Source: Neurospora intermedia (taxonomy: Eukaryota; Ascomycota; Sordariomycetes; Sordariales; Sordariaceae). From it: a DNA stretch of 64,000 bases. The stretch is from the NCBI GenBank assembly GCA_037102815.1, contig BTPP01000002.1, positions 6,037,464 to 6,101,463 of the forward strand, read 5' to 3'. Both the position numbers and the translations under genes were made by a program. The notes beneath the pieces were generated by a model. The model searched no databases and was not told where the DNA came from. It was given only the letters and a program-made list of their open reading frames with translations. Below are positions 1-11,129 of the stretch, in pieces (position 1 is the stretch's first letter; each line of letters opens with the position of its first letter).

Positions 1-2106
1 TCTGTGGCGCACCAGTTTGGCGCAAGAACTCCAGCTGGTCCCTTTCAACAAGCCCAGCGGTCGGCCAGTATCCGACTCGTCGTTACCGAAGAACCAGAAC
101 AAGAGGAAGAAGAGTCAACCGTGTTCTTCACGCCTCCTAGTCGAGCGGGAACCGTGACTCCCACGCAAACAACAAAAACAAGCAGGCTTCCGTGCCCAAG
201 TCCGAGTGGACTTGGTAATTCTCCTCTCCAACGAAGTAGTCGGCTTCCAACCTACCCACCCCAGCGGGTTGGGACTTCTCCTACTAAGCCACAGCAGCAG
301 CTCCGGCCTGTTGCTTCTTCTACTCTTCCACGCTTCACAGCTACCTCTTCCCTCCGTTTCGCAACTGTCACAGCAGCAACTAGACCCTCTAACCGTGATC
401 AACAGAACGAATCGTCCACTCCACGCCGTTTCCGCCCTTCCACGCTCCCCCAGAACCCCGACATAAGCCATCTAACCATCCCCGTTGACGCGTCAGCCGA
501 GTACGCCATCGTCATCTCCATGTACGAAGTCTACAACGACCGCATCTTCGACCTCCTTTCTTCCCCCGTGAAATCGGCCGCCACCAAAGAATACCGTCGC
601 CGACCCTTGCTGTTCAAACCCACCGAGCTCTCGCCGGACCGAAAAGTGGTGGCGGGACTACGAAAGGTAGTTTGCGGAAGCCTCGATCAGGCGTTGATGG
701 TCTTGGAAGCGGGTTTGCAAGAGCGAAGAGTGGCGGGGACAGAGAGTAATACGCAGAGTTCGCGGAGTCACGGGTTCTTCGTGGTGGAAGTGAAAAAGAG
801 GTTTTTGCTTGGTGGGCAGCACACTGGATGGTACGGAGGCGCAGGGTGGGCCGGGAATTCACTGACCATTGTGGACCTTGCGGGCAGTGAGAGGGCCAGA
901 GACGCAAAGACAGTCGGACAGACGTTGGCCGAGGCGGGCAAGATCAACGAGAGCTTGATGTATCTGGGGCAGTGTTTGCAGATGCAGGTCGCAGGTGGGA
1001 AGGAAAAGGTATGTTCTTCTTCAAATAGCCTGATGGCATGGGGTGCTAACGAACCGTAGCCGAATCTGGGCTTGATCAGGCGGTGCAAACTGACCGAGCT
1101 GCTGTTCACCAACTCGTTCCCCACGGGTAACAACCAGCAACAGCATCGAAACCCGCAGAAAGGCATCATGATTGTCACCGCTGACCCCCACGGCGATTTC
1201 AACGCGACCTCGCAAATTCTTCGCTACTCTGCCCTCGCAAAGGAGGTCACCGTTCCTCGCCAGCCGCCCTCGTTTCCTCCCGCCAACTCCTTCTCCAACT
1301 CGTTACCGCCTATCGGCAGTCCAAACCATCAATACCTCTCCTTCCAACAGACTCTCGAATCCGCCGCTCTCGAGATCTCCAGGCTACAAGAAGACCTCAC
1401 CTACCTCCGGCACGCCCTCGACTCGGAACGAAGCCTACGCGAACAGGCTGAAGCGCATTTGTTGAGCATGGAAGATAAGATGGTCGAGCTGGAGCAGGCC
1501 ATCCGCGAAGATTGTGCGGAGGAGTTCGAGAAGCGTCTGGAACTGGAAGTCAACCGGTGGAAGACGATTGTTGATGGGGAGAGGGAGAGGGGGGAAGAGT
1601 TTTGGCGGGGGAAGTGGGGAGTGTTTGAGCGGATGGTAGAGGCTGATGGGGATGTTGACATGGATATGGACGTTGACAGTCCAAAGAAGCCAGAAAACAC
1701 GACGCTGGTGGAAACGAGATCAGTGGAAGATAGAGAGGCCCGACGACAGCTGGAAATCCTTGCCGACGAAAATGAGCGGCTACAGAGGGAGAACGAATCA
1801 CTTAAACAGGCTTTGGCAGCCTGTATCGATCCTGCCAAGTCAACCAGCAAGAACAAGTCGCCCAGTCGCAGGTCACCTAGTCGTAGTCGGAGGAAGAAGG
1901 CTCAGCTGAATTATGCGGAAGATGATGATGATGGGTTCTTTCAGGAGTTGAAGAGGGATCAAGGGGATATGGCCATGGATGGGTTTGGGGAGGGAAATGG
2001 GGTCAGTGGTAGTCATGGGACGGGAAGTCCGACGAAGAAGAAGAGGATCAGGAGGTTGGGAGCAAAGAAATGGGGGCAGGGGTTGGATGATGATGATCCT
2101 TTTTAG
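1..2106 (+). CDS. Kinesin-like motor protein, kinesin-6 type (5' partial)
   Basis: The gene runs in from the left edge, so the N-terminus and P-loop are outside the window. Exons are 1-1008 and 1060-2106; the 51-bp intron has a GTATGT donor, a GCTAAC branch site and a TAG acceptor, phase 0. The motor core is clear: switch I (NTQSSRSH, about 748-771) and switch II (DLAGSER, about 871-891), then KINESL and LTELLF motor motifs. A long insertion-rich stretch before switch I and the motif set suggest the kinesin-6 (KIF20/KIF23) class; that class is an inference. After the motor come two coiled-coil segments (about 1340-1560 and 1735-1830), an acidic stretch, a Ser/Arg basic patch (about 1855-1900) and a basic C-terminus. 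Expected role: plus-end microtubule motor in the spindle midzone or cytokinesis. Confidence 0.9.
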
Positions 2107-2451
2107 ATGGCACCAGCTAGCAGCGTGGTGTTTGGGCTGTCGAGGAAGGATCATGTCGTTTATTGTATCAACCCAGGACATCCAGTGGGTTCACTAAGCG
2201 TGTCGGGCTATGAAGGGAATTGCATTTGTTTATACCCCGTTGTTTTTTGTCAAGTCATGTCAACATCAGGCATAATGAAGCACTGTTGTTACCGTCAAGG
2301 ATCTTTGTTGGCTCAAGTTCTTGCCTGGCTATCCAGGAAAGGCTCTGTCCTTCTGTCGTTCTTTTTGTACACAACTTAACCCGGTAGCAAGGCCTACGTC
2401 GGGGTACTAATATGGACATCCCGCCGCTCGTCAAGGTAGTTTGACTCCCTT
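2107..2451. other. Intergenic, kinesin 3' flank
   Basis: This 345-bp stretch follows the kinesin stop codon. I see no coding signal; it probably holds the kinesin 3' UTR and the promoter of the next reading frame. Confidence 0.4.
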
Positions 2452-3132
2452 ATGGTTGCCCAACGAATGGCATGCTCTAAGCGTCACCCTCTAGGGATCG
2501 GGCCTCGTTATTGCGGCTACTGTCACCATCCGTGTAGACATTGCGAAGGCAGGATCATGTTACGATACCTTGTACCCAAAGGCTCCCAGGCCAACACCTA
2601 TTCTCCTTGCAAGAATAACGCCCTCCAGCTACGAACTCGGCCGCCTGTTTCTACCACATCAAACCAAGACGAAAACACCGATCCGAGCACCAAACCCAAG
2701 TGGAAGCCGGAACGCCAAAACGATTATTCTACCCCCGCTTGTGATAAGCAAGACACCAAGTCCACAGCTCCTTCCGTCCAGCACCAACCCGGTCTTCATT
2801 ACTCCCGGCCCTGGCCCGCCACCTTAGGATTAAAGTTCCTTCGAGCCATATGCCTCCTCGTCATATACTGCGCCCTCCTCTTCTTCTTCATCCTCTTCAT
2901 TTCCCGCACCGCCCAAGCACCACGCTCACCACGCTCACCACGCTCACCAGCACCCGCGCCAGCACCAGCCCGAACCTCAGCACCCACACTCACACCAACT
3001 CCACAGCCAGCACCAACGCCACCACCCACAACCGGGCCCCTAAACTTCAACTCCTACAGCGCTACTCCCACCGCGGCCCCTACCGCCCGTCCAAATCTTA
3101 CTGGTCAAGCAGTCTACACCGATGCACCTTGA
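2452..3132 (+). CDS. Hypothetical proline-rich single-pass membrane protein
   Basis: A 226-codon open frame of unknown family. The first 115 residues are hydrophilic with several CxxC/CxxxC pairs near the N-terminus. A single hydrophobic segment of about 25 residues (ICLLVIYCALLFFFILFIS core) follows at about 130-150. The C-terminal 70 residues are a low-complexity Pro/Ala/Thr tail with PRS and PAPA repeats. This is the layout of a small membrane-anchored protein with a disordered tail. The start is uncertain: a second ATG lies at about 2557. No intron or conserved domain is visible, so it may also be a chance frame. Confidence 0.4.
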   Translation: MVAQRMACSKRHPLGIGPRYCGYCHHPCRHCEGRIMLRYLVPKGSQANTYSPCKNNALQLRTRPPVSTTSNQDENTDPSTKPKWKPERQNDYSTPACDKQDTKSTAPSVQHQPGLHYSRPWPATLGLKFLRAICLLVIYCALLFFFILFISRTAQAPRSPRSPRSPAPAPAPARTSAPTLTPTPQPAPTPPPTTGPLNFNSYSATPTAAPTARPNLTGQAVYTDAP

Positions 3133-4347
3133 TCACGACGCTTTATAGCTTGCAGCTCAGCCTACGAGAGTGCGAGTTAATCAACGCTCAGTCTGGCTCG
3201 AAGGATACATGATAGGGGCATGGACATGACTCGTGAGGACAGAAGGGGGAGGGAGCAGCTGAGTGAGAGGTAAATGTTGGGAAGCAAAAGGGGCCATCGT
3301 TTGTAGGGTGCTGTAGGGTTTGGGGGATCTGTTTGCCGGACATTAGCCTCGGGGCCTGCCTGGTGTATTCGGTGTTCAATTTCTGTTACGCCGGCGGTCT
3401 GTGTCAGACGTTGAGGACACTTTGCGAAGGCTTTGCTGGATCATTCGGTCGCTTCAGTTGTGTTTGGTTTAGCTGGTGCTCCAGTTACGCTGGTGTTTTT
3501 CAGAGTAAAATATTGTTGATCTCGCAGAAATGCAATGCATAAGAGAACTTGCTCGTGAAATTAATGGAGATCTTCACATGTCCTCGGTCGTATCGAAATT
3601 ACGTGTGGGACAGAATCCGTAACCCACCATTCTAGAGCCCCGATGGAACTGGAAGGAGGGTCGGGTGCTTGGTAGTACTTTTGCTTCTCAATTTGCCTCT
3701 TAAAATCGATTGCACATCTGATATTTCCATCTCCCCCGAACTTATTCGTACCCAGGAAGAAAACCTCGCATGCCTCTCTCACGCTGCTTGCACCACACCG
3801 ACGTTCTTCGAGACACTCTCTTGACGCGCGGTCACCACGCATTATCGAACTTTTCGCCCATTGCTTCTTCCACCACCACGATTTTGTCGAGTCATCTACC
3901 CAGGCCGGGATGTCGCCTCTCCGTCTTCTGCAGTTTGCATACGAGTCCGGTGTCCGTCTGCATCTCTCAATCCAGATTCTTCGAAACACTGGACAGCGCA
4001 ATTGTGCAGCTATCGGACTTGAAGCGGGCTGCGTCGGCGACCGTACGGTCTTGCACAAGCACCTCCGCCACTTCGTATGTGCATTTGTTTTTCCTTTTTT
4101 TTCTTTGCTACCCGCAAATCCTTTTGGACAGATATCCAGACAAGAGTATAAGAACCCTTCGTTCCCCTCTCAATTCTCCAGTCATCACATCCTCCTGGCT
4201 CGACCAGAACAATCACAGCCACAACCTGCTTCGCCAATCCGTAAGCATTTCGTCGTCCATATCCTCGAAACTCGGTTATCAAACGTCTTTTCCATCTCCG
4301 ACCTAGCTAACACAAAGCAACCCACAGCGACCCGAACCAGGCTCGCC
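3133..4347. promoter_or_regulatory. Upstream region and probable 5' UTR of the SH3 gene
   Basis: No supported gene lies here. Two intron-like intervals fit a spliced leader of the downstream SH3 gene: 4075-4131 (GTATGT donor, ACAG acceptor after a pyrimidine run) and 4241-4327 (GTAAGC donor, GCTAAC branch, CACAG acceptor). Open frames in this stretch have no recognisable domain. Transcript data would be needed to fix the leader. Confidence 0.4.
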
Positions 4348-5680
4348 ATGACATCAAGTCATAACCAACCCGATCAGCCTCCGATAACTTCCATCTCTGA
4401 CGACTACGTCATGCTGGCAAACGGAACGTACTCGGTCCAAATGACCCCTAGCTCTGGGTCCGAAGATGGCGGCGACGACGAAAGGGAGCCTCTCATGTCC
4501 AAGGAGTCTTTGCCAACCACCAAGGCTTCCGTCTCTGAAGCCCACGCAGACACCAAAAAGCGTGAAAATGGCGGTGCTGACGAAAAGGAGTCTCTCGACC
4601 CTAAAGAGTCCTTGCCAACCACCACGGCTTCCGTCTCTGGATCCCATGCAGGCACCCAAAGCAATATTGCGCCTTTGAACAAGGTACGTCTCGGAACAAA
4701 ATCTCGACCCCTCGACAATCGTGCTGAACCTGTCACTATAGGTTATGTGCGCTACACACAGTTTCAGAGCTGGAAATTCACTGCAGCTTAGTTTCTCTCG
4801 CGGCGATCGTCTCCACGTTATCGGTCGTGAGGGTGACTCCTGGTGCGAAGCCTTCAACCCTGAACTACCTAACAAGCGCGGTCTCGTGCCCATCTCATAC
4901 TTCAAAGACATTGATTTCTGGGAAACACCGCTGGGTAACTGTTTGCTCATTGTATTGGCTTTGTCTATCATCCTTTTTATGCTCCTTTTCATTTTCATCG
5001 GGCCCATTCTACTCGTTATTTACGGGCCTTCCATTCTGGATTGGCTGGCGTTTGTCGAGCCTACCAAGCCATCCACCTCGTCGTCTTCCGGAGCGCGCAA
5101 AGTCCAGATCCCTCTTTGCGGCCCCACCAAGCCCTACGAGCCATATCACCTCCTTCCAGTCTATAATCGTACCCCCTACGGCATTCTCGACTGCAACCAC
5201 AACGCCCCCCATGCCGAACTATTGCAATCTTTCTTCGACAAGTCCACCACAGACACCCTTACCCACTTTTACAACAGGGGTGAAGTACCTGACGAAATCG
5301 ACTGCCATCCCTGGAAGCGTCCTATATCAAGGGACGCCGACGAGTCACTGCGATCAAGGCTGAACAAATTCACCCCAGAGGAGTGGGCTATCCAGTGGCT
5401 CTTCCTGAAGGAGGACCGTTCCGTAGCCGACATCTCGATTCTTCCCATATTAGGTATCGATACACCAGGTCCGATGCCGTGCAACAACGATGAGACAAGT
5501 CTCCGTAGACGGTCTCACCAGTACATTGCTCAGATGGAGGTGGTGAGGCAGGAGATTGCGAGGAGGGCGCAACTGGAAATCAAGGAGCTGGAGGATAAGA
5601 AGAAGAACGAAGGAGACACGGAGCCGTCATTGTGGACGGGCATGGAACAGATGGTGGAACAGATAGTTAGGAATTTGTAG
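4348..5680 (+). CDS. SH3-domain transmembrane protein
   Basis: Exons 4348-4683 and 4742-5680; the 58-bp intron (GTACGT...TATAG) is phase 0, giving 424 residues. Residues about 45-105 hold two imperfect copies of a Ser/Thr/Glu-rich unit (KESLPTT...ASVS). Residues about 114-166 match an SH3 domain: LSFSRGD in the RT-loop position, then DSWCEA and GLVPISYF at the end. A strong hydrophobic segment (about 180-207) follows, then a 215-residue tail ending in a Glu/Lys-rich helix. The architecture suggests a membrane-anchored adaptor that binds proline-rich ligands. I cannot name an orthologue. The ATG at 4348 is the first in frame after a likely leader intron. Confidence 0.75.
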
Positions 5681-6560
5681 TTGGGGGAAGACATGGGAGA
5701 CGTTGTGCTTCTGCTGATGCAATTGTTATTATTGGATGTCCAACCATGTTGATGGGTTCCTATTGTGATCCCAGGCAATTGGGGGCAGATGGCCTTGCAC
5801 TGGGTTTAGGTTACTGTTGTGTGTGTAGACTAGTAATGATAATGCTAGTCCGCTATTGTTATCTCTCCCGCTGTTGTATGTTCCTCTATCGAGACTACCA
5901 ACGTATTAAAAGAACTCCCGAAAGAGTGAAGCCTCGGCAAGAATATCTTTCACAGGCTACAGACGGGAACTTGAGTACAGTCCGATGCTGGTCAAAATGG
6001 CTGAACAAGGATGACGAAAGGCATTCACAAGATTTAATATGGCATTTTGGACAAGAGAAATGGCGTATTCAAGGCAAGATCACGCATTCGTTAGCTATGA
6101 AAACACGTACGAGAGTGGACACGAGGTCTCGAGTTAATAAGCAAACCAATACTGGACTATCATGCCTAGATTGCTGCTTTCAGAACCAATGTCAATGTTT
6201 TGCGTGCGTACAGTGCTATTGTCACTACCTACCTCTAGGTAAACAAACTGGACAAGAGACAAATCAGGAAAGAGGGATCTATTGCAGATGCTCGACTTAG
6301 ATAGTACACTATCTGTGACGCACTGGAACTGTGGCGACTGAGATAGCAGGGTAGCAGAGATAAATTATCTGGATGTCCACTAAGCGATGGGTGCTATAGG
6401 GCAGTTCCGCCGTTTCATTTACAGGGGCAGGCCAGGGCGCTGCGGTGCTTTGCAAACTTGTTTCACCCAACCGAATGTTGACTTCTCTTGATTGTTCATT
6501 TAGCATCGCGAGTATGTACAAACTGACAGATGGAAAGGACCGCTATACGAGGGAAATCTA
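5681..6560. other. Intergenic, no supported gene
   Basis: 880 bp between two convergent genes. A 184-codon open frame (5746-6300) is rich in Cys, Arg and Gln, lacks any domain and has poor coding character; I do not call it. The stretch probably holds two 3' UTRs. Confidence 0.4.
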
Positions 6561-8288
6561 TCACCTCTCCTGCTGCTCCCTCGCCTCCCGCTGGAGTTGT
6601 TCTTGCGCCTCCATGTCATGTTCTTCTTGTTCCTGTCTCTGCTCTTGTTCATCGCGAAGGCGCTCTTGCAACCACCACTGCATTCCCGCAACGACAGATC
6701 GAGAGACATGCTCTGCCATGGACATGTGGGGCGGCATCGCGTTGGCAGGCATACCTGCTGGTATTGCTGGTAGTGATGTCCGCTCTGTTGGCAGCTCCAA
6801 GCCTATCATCAAGGCCATTCGGGCATTCAACTGGTGGTCACCCGCCTGAGTCTCTTGGATCAGGGCCGCGTTCGATTGCTCGAGTTCGCGGAGCTTTTGT
6901 TCGGCAGCCAAAGCGCGTGTCTCTGCATCAGTACACTTCTGCTCGACTTGTGCCTTTTCGGCCAACTGTCTCTCGAGTTCAGCAACCCGTTGTTCGGCCG
7001 CGGTAGCCCGTTGCTCAAGTGAGGCCGTGTTATCTGTCCCCATCAGCTGCTGATTAGAGGTAACCAGACGTGCTTGCCTCAACTCTTCTTGGAGCCCGGC
7101 AATGGTGGCAGTCGCTTGCTCTAACTGCCTTGCTGTATCTTCAGCCGGTGGCGGCTGTGCCGGTGGCACCTGGGCGGCTTGCGCAGGGCGTCTCCGCCTG
7201 ATTTCAGCTTCCTGAACTTGCCGCTTATATGCCTTCAACAAGATTTCCTTGATGCGGTTGGCTGGCGGATAGGGATGCCCATGGTTGGCCGACGTGGTCC
7301 ACATGAACCTCAAATCGGCGGGCAGGTAATCTGGCATGCCGCACGTGGCTACCCGATCAAGAGCTTTCTTGATGTTAAGCAGGTCTGAAGTCGTGACTAT
7401 GTAGACCGCGAATGGCTCACCGTCGTCTACACGAGGTTCTGGCAGCTGCCCGTGAATGGAGACACGCTCAATTTCCCGTAGGAGGCGGCAAAGAGGAGGG
7501 AGGACCTCCATCTGTTGACGGACATCTCGATGGATGTCCTCGGTCTTGGTCTGCCTGTGACCGTTCCTAAATGCGGTCGCCAATAGGCTGATGTAGCGAT
7601 CGCCTGTGGGATCTTGTATGGGCCACCGACGCCGGTCGTTGGTACGACACTTGACGGCGTACTGGATGGCCAGTGCAAGGAGGCTAGGCGACCTGTTGAA
7701 GACCGGATGGACAACCAAGAATCTCAAATGATCACAGAATCTTGAGGGCCAACTCGGGTGGGTCATAAGGTGATTTCCCACCGCAATGGGTGGGTGTTCA
7801 CTGCCGTATTCCAACAGCCTCTCTGGGCAGATGATGGAAATGGGCACACAGCCCATGAATTTTGGCGTCACCTTCCACAGTGACTGCATATACGTGTTCC
7901 TTTCGCGGGCGTTGATGACTTGTTCCAACTGCGCGCAATCCTCGTTGAGCCGGGCAGTGTCTTGCGCCGTCCACAGAGGGTCGTCGACCAGCTCAATCAA
8001 CGCGTTGTACTCTTGTTCGGTGGGGTTTGGGGCCACCTCGCGGAGCCTTGTTGTGGTCTCCCTGTGGGCTTCTTCGACACCCTCTACCCAGTCCTTCAGC
8101 CGTGGCTGTAAGTCCTGTGGCAGGTTGCCGAATAGCAGCCCAAAAGCGTTTTCTGTAGCTGGCGCGTCGGGCGAGCCCAGTGCAGCAGCTGGGGCAGCTG
8201 GGGCGTCGGATGAGGTGGCATTGCCACCGCGTCCACGGCCGCGTCCGCCTCTTCCGCCTCGTCCGCTTCGTCCGGCGCGTGTAGACAT
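6561..8288 (-). CDS. RGG-box and coiled-coil protein of unknown function
   Basis: A single-exon frame of 575 residues from the ATG at 8288; an in-frame ATG 13 codons upstream is less likely because the RGG box normally sits at the start. Residues about 3-24 are an Arg/Gly box (GRGGRGGRGRGRGG), typical of RNA-binding or phase-separating proteins. The middle (about 50-370) is a globular, family-unknown region. Residues about 383-486 form a long Ala/Glu/Gln coiled coil. The last 35 residues are Glu/Gln-rich. It is transcribed divergently from the zinc-knuckle gene at 9146. Nucleic-acid binding is an inference from composition only. Confidence 0.7.
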   Translation of the reverse strand: MSTRAGRSGRGGRGGRGRGRGGNATSSDAPAAPAAALGSPDAPATENAFGLLFGNLPQDLQPRLKDWVEGVEEAHRETTTRLREVAPNPTEQEYNALIELVDDPLWTAQDTARLNEDCAQLEQVINARERNTYMQSLWKVTPKFMGCVPISIICPERLLEYGSEHPPIAVGNHLMTHPSWPSRFCDHLRFLVVHPVFNRSPSLLALAIQYAVKCRTNDRRRWPIQDPTGDRYISLLATAFRNGHRQTKTEDIHRDVRQQMEVLPPLCRLLREIERVSIHGQLPEPRVDDGEPFAVYIVTTSDLLNIKKALDRVATCGMPDYLPADLRFMWTTSANHGHPYPPANRIKEILLKAYKRQVQEAEIRRRRPAQAAQVPPAQPPPAEDTARQLEQATATIAGLQEELRQARLVTSNQQLMGTDNTASLEQRATAAEQRVAELERQLAEKAQVEQKCTDAETRALAAEQKLRELEQSNAALIQETQAGDHQLNARMALMIGLELPTERTSLPAIPAGMPANAMPPHMSMAEHVSRSVVAGMQWWLQERLRDEQEQRQEQEEHDMEAQEQLQREAREQQER

Positions 8289-9145
8289 GATGTCTGGAAT
8301 AGCGCGAATCAACGTTGAAGGAGTCACGTTTCCGGGACTGCGTGGGTTGAATCAATATTGTGCGTGGCAGGCGGGTGATGGGGTGATGGCGGGATGGGAA
8401 AATACAAAGTTTGCGGACCGTGTATTGCCAAATAACTGCCAAGACGTCTTTTTTGTAACAATACATCCATCCACTGTAAGGGCCACAAATACCTGTCCTG
8501 ATACACCTGGGATTTCGGTCCATACGGCTCGGAGTTTGGTATTGACAATCACACTTTTTGTCTACATGTACCTACCTCTACGCACTCTCTATGCCACATA
8601 CTACCTAGTGAGAGCTTGAAGAAATGGGTCGACAAGTTATGGCCAGCCTGACCGCTTGGTTCAAGCTCCCCATGGGCTCTACGAATTCAAATTAATGTCC
8701 CTATGTAATCAACCGAAAAGATGCCTACGATACTAGAGCAGGGATCAAGTGCTTTGTAACGTGAATATCTGTGTGATGTGTCTCAGAACTTCGATCGCCA
8801 GAATGTGTAAGTGATAGTACAGCCCGCTATACAGAGGCTTACAGCGAGTGGATACTAACAAGAAGCCATTGGACCCACCTGTATGAGCAACATGCTGTCG
8901 ACCGTACCTACTCGGCAAACGAGTCTTCACCTCCCGCGCGCCTCACCTTGGACGGAGCTTTCCACTTTTTTCTCTCGCGCGCACAACAACCCCTCGACGA
9001 CATTTGGCAACTTGACTACCTCTAGACTTCTTTCGACACCAATAGTTGTAACAGCGTCGCGCGACGCTACAGTACCTCAAGTACACTGAACCCTTTTCAA
9101 GCTGGATTTTTCTCTCGAACTAACGTGTTTTTCCAGAACAGAACC
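8289..9145. promoter_or_regulatory. Divergent promoter region of the RGG and zinc-knuckle genes
   Basis: 857 bp separating two divergent start codons, so it should carry both promoters. Just before the ATG at 9146 a CTAAC branch motif and a TTTTTCCAG acceptor (ending 9136) suggest a leader intron for the right-hand gene. No other gene is visible. Confidence 0.4.
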
Positions 9146-10681
9146 ATGGCAGAGCAAGACGAAAGCAGAACCCCGCAAAACCGCGACCTGGCACCCGCAC
9201 TCAAAAGAAAGAGAGGTCTCGTCCACGACGCCGTTTACGAAAACGAGGAGCAGGCGCGAATCGAGCGGCTGCCATTCGAAGGGGGCTTGCTGAGCCAAAA
9301 AGCCCACAGTCAAGTTTGCTTCAAGAACAATGGCCCAAACCACAAGGATCACCTCGAGCTCATGGGCCGCGGCAACTCTGCGGTTAACTGGATTGCTCCA
9401 GACAGGCAGATCAAGAAACCTGGGCATCAGCTTGTGGCAAAGATTGCGCTAGATGACGACAGCTTTGAGGCTTTCAAAAAGTCCATACAAAGAGAGGCTC
9501 GCGGGGCCGGCGGGGTCTTGGCCAATATCTGGGTTCAGATCCACGAGCCGCCTACCAACGAGGAAGAGACGAACAATGGCGTTAACGAACAGTCAACTGC
9601 GGCCGATCTTGCCGACGAAGTGTCATCTGCGCCCGTGGTCACGGAGGAAGTGCCGGCACAAGGTGGTTCTCACTCGTTGAGTAGTGGCCCATCTGGTCCG
9701 TTTCGATTCGGCTCTCCTTCGTCGTTCATTGACGCTCGATCCCCGGTGCCGCAGCAAATGGCGGCAGTCAGTGCTGCGGTCGCGATTGACCCCTTTGCCG
9801 AGCAGTATGTTTACACGGGTATGCTTCCGCCCCGGAAACGCCGGCCGATAGCTGCCGATATTTTCGGCGTGCCTTTGCACGAAAAAAATCATGCTCGTTC
9901 ACAGCCACAGCCCAGCCTAAGCTGCCCTTACTGCAAGCTCCATGCGCGTGAGGATGCTGACACTCACGAGCTTTGTGACTGTGGCTATGCGTCGCCCCTT
10001 GGAGACATTCCCGGTTGCCCAGTGTGCAATACACTGAGCCACTTTTTTGATGCCTGCAAGAAGAGAAAGGTGTCTGGGGATGACAGGCGCCATGAGGACT
10101 GGAAGTATCTCATCCAGTACCGCTCCGGACTCCCTCCTGTCCGCACCAAGATGGCATGGCCTGATCTGGCAGTTGAGATGCGCATGGAACCCCCGTATGG
10201 TTTCCCCATCACCAAGAGTCTGGCGATCGAGGTCAGAAATATTCATGATCATGGTGACAGACATCATGACCCTCTGACTAGGACGCTGGACAAGATCCGG
10301 ACGAATCTGGAGCGCTTGAGGGCTTCCGAGGTCTTCGCTGGCATGGGCAACCAGTCGGTTGATCATCTGTCAGATGGCTCTGGCGCTTCTGGCAGCAACA
10401 CCATAGACCCGGATAATGCCCCGGCCTCTCACAATGCTCCTGTTGCCTCGGCTGGCCCTGTTGTCCCGGCTGGCCCTGTTGTCCCGGCTGGTCATGTTGG
10501 CCATGTTGCCCCGGCTCGCCCTGTTGGCCACGTTGCCCCGGCTGGCGCTATTGTCCCGGCTGGCGCTATTGTCCCGGCTGGACGTGTTGGCCCAGTTCAG
10601 TCACAGGTGGACACTGACATGGATGACGATCTAGAGATGTCGATTGTGCGTATCCAGATGCACTCGGAGGATTGGGAGTAG
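9146..10681 (+). CDS. CCHC zinc-knuckle protein of unknown function
   Basis: Single exon, 511 residues from the ATG at 9146 (context ACCATGG). Residues 291-304 fit CX2CX4HX4C exactly (CPVC...H...C), the zinc knuckle of retroviral Gag and RNA-binding proteins. A second Cys cluster (CPYC and CDC) lies about 30 residues earlier, so a two-metal module at about 258-306 is possible. After it comes a conserved-looking segment (about 330-400), then a low-complexity Pro/Val/Ala/Gly repeat (about 433-483) and an acidic C-terminus. No known family. Divergent to the RGG/coiled-coil gene. A domesticated Gag-like origin is possible but unproven. Confidence 0.7.
   Translation: MAEQDESRTPQNRDLAPALKRKRGLVHDAVYENEEQARIERLPFEGGLLSQKAHSQVCFKNNGPNHKDHLELMGRGNSAVNWIAPDRQIKKPGHQLVAKIALDDDSFEAFKKSIQREARGAGGVLANIWVQIHEPPTNEEETNNGVNEQSTAADLADEVSSAPVVTEEVPAQGGSHSLSSGPSGPFRFGSPSSFIDARSPVPQQMAAVSAAVAIDPFAEQYVYTGMLPPRKRRPIAADIFGVPLHEKNHARSQPQPSLSCPYCKLHAREDADTHELCDCGYASPLGDIPGCPVCNTLSHFFDACKKRKVSGDDRRHEDWKYLIQYRSGLPPVRTKMAWPDLAVEMRMEPPYGFPITKSLAIEVRNIHDHGDRHHDPLTRTLDKIRTNLERLRASEVFAGMGNQSVDHLSDGSGASGSNTIDPDNAPASHNAPVASAGPVVPAGPVVPAGHVGHVAPARPVGHVAPAGAIVPAGAIVPAGRVGPVQSQVDTDMDDDLEMSIVRIQMHSEDWE
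10441..10593 (+). repeat. Coding minisatellite, 18-bp and related units
   Basis: Inside the zinc-knuckle gene, units such as GGCCCTGTTGTCCCGGCT and GGCGCTATTGTCCCGGCT occur twice each in tandem, mixed with GGCCA(T/C)GTTGCCCCGGCT variants. Unit length is a multiple of three, so copy-number change keeps the frame and varies the PAGxV tail. Confidence 0.8.
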
Positions 10682-10849
10682 GTAGTTGAAATCCTATTAT
10701 TATATAACCCTCTTAATGTTCCGCGTCTTTTCCATTGCCATTCGTAGCACATTCAGAAGCTATTACGTTAGATAATTCTGCCTTGAAAGCAGGTACAAAC
10801 ATCTATAGCCGACTAAGTAAAAAATATAATATACGTACGTTTCCGCTTA

Positions 10850-11110
10850 AGCGCTAGTGCAATGTGCGTATTCTCCCGCTTAAACGTTAATGCAAACTTT
10901 GCACCTGCCAACTTCCACTCAAAATCAACCTTTGCAATACACGCGCTTAAAGCTAGTGCAATGTACGGACTTTCCCGCTTAATAGCGAGCGCAAAGTTTG
11001 TGCTCGGCTACACACGCCCAATCTTGACTGTCACAATGTACGTACTTTCCCGCTCCAGAGCGAGCACAAAGTTCGTGCTCGGCTATACACACCCAATCTT
11101 TAACCTTATG
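10850..11110. repeat. Diverged direct repeats
   Basis: The motif CAATGT(A/G)CGxAxTxTCCCGCT recurs at 10860, 10959 and 11034. The last two copies are 75 bp apart and share a longer unit including GAGCxCAAAGTT(T/C)GTGCTCGGCTA and ACxCCCAATCTT. The first copy is more diverged, with period about 99 bp. The repeats lie between the zinc-knuckle gene and the convergent GPI-type gene. Confidence 0.75.
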
Positions 11111-11129
11111 CCCACTACACAATGTCAAT

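Noticed and set aside
2850-3212. A Pro/Thr/Ser-rich frame overlapping the 2452 gene in another phase
   Set aside because: Low-complexity shadow; the other frame has a membrane span and better composition.
5746-6300. A 184-codon plus-strand frame after the SH3 gene
   Set aside because: Cys- and Arg-rich random-looking composition and location in a probable 3' UTR.
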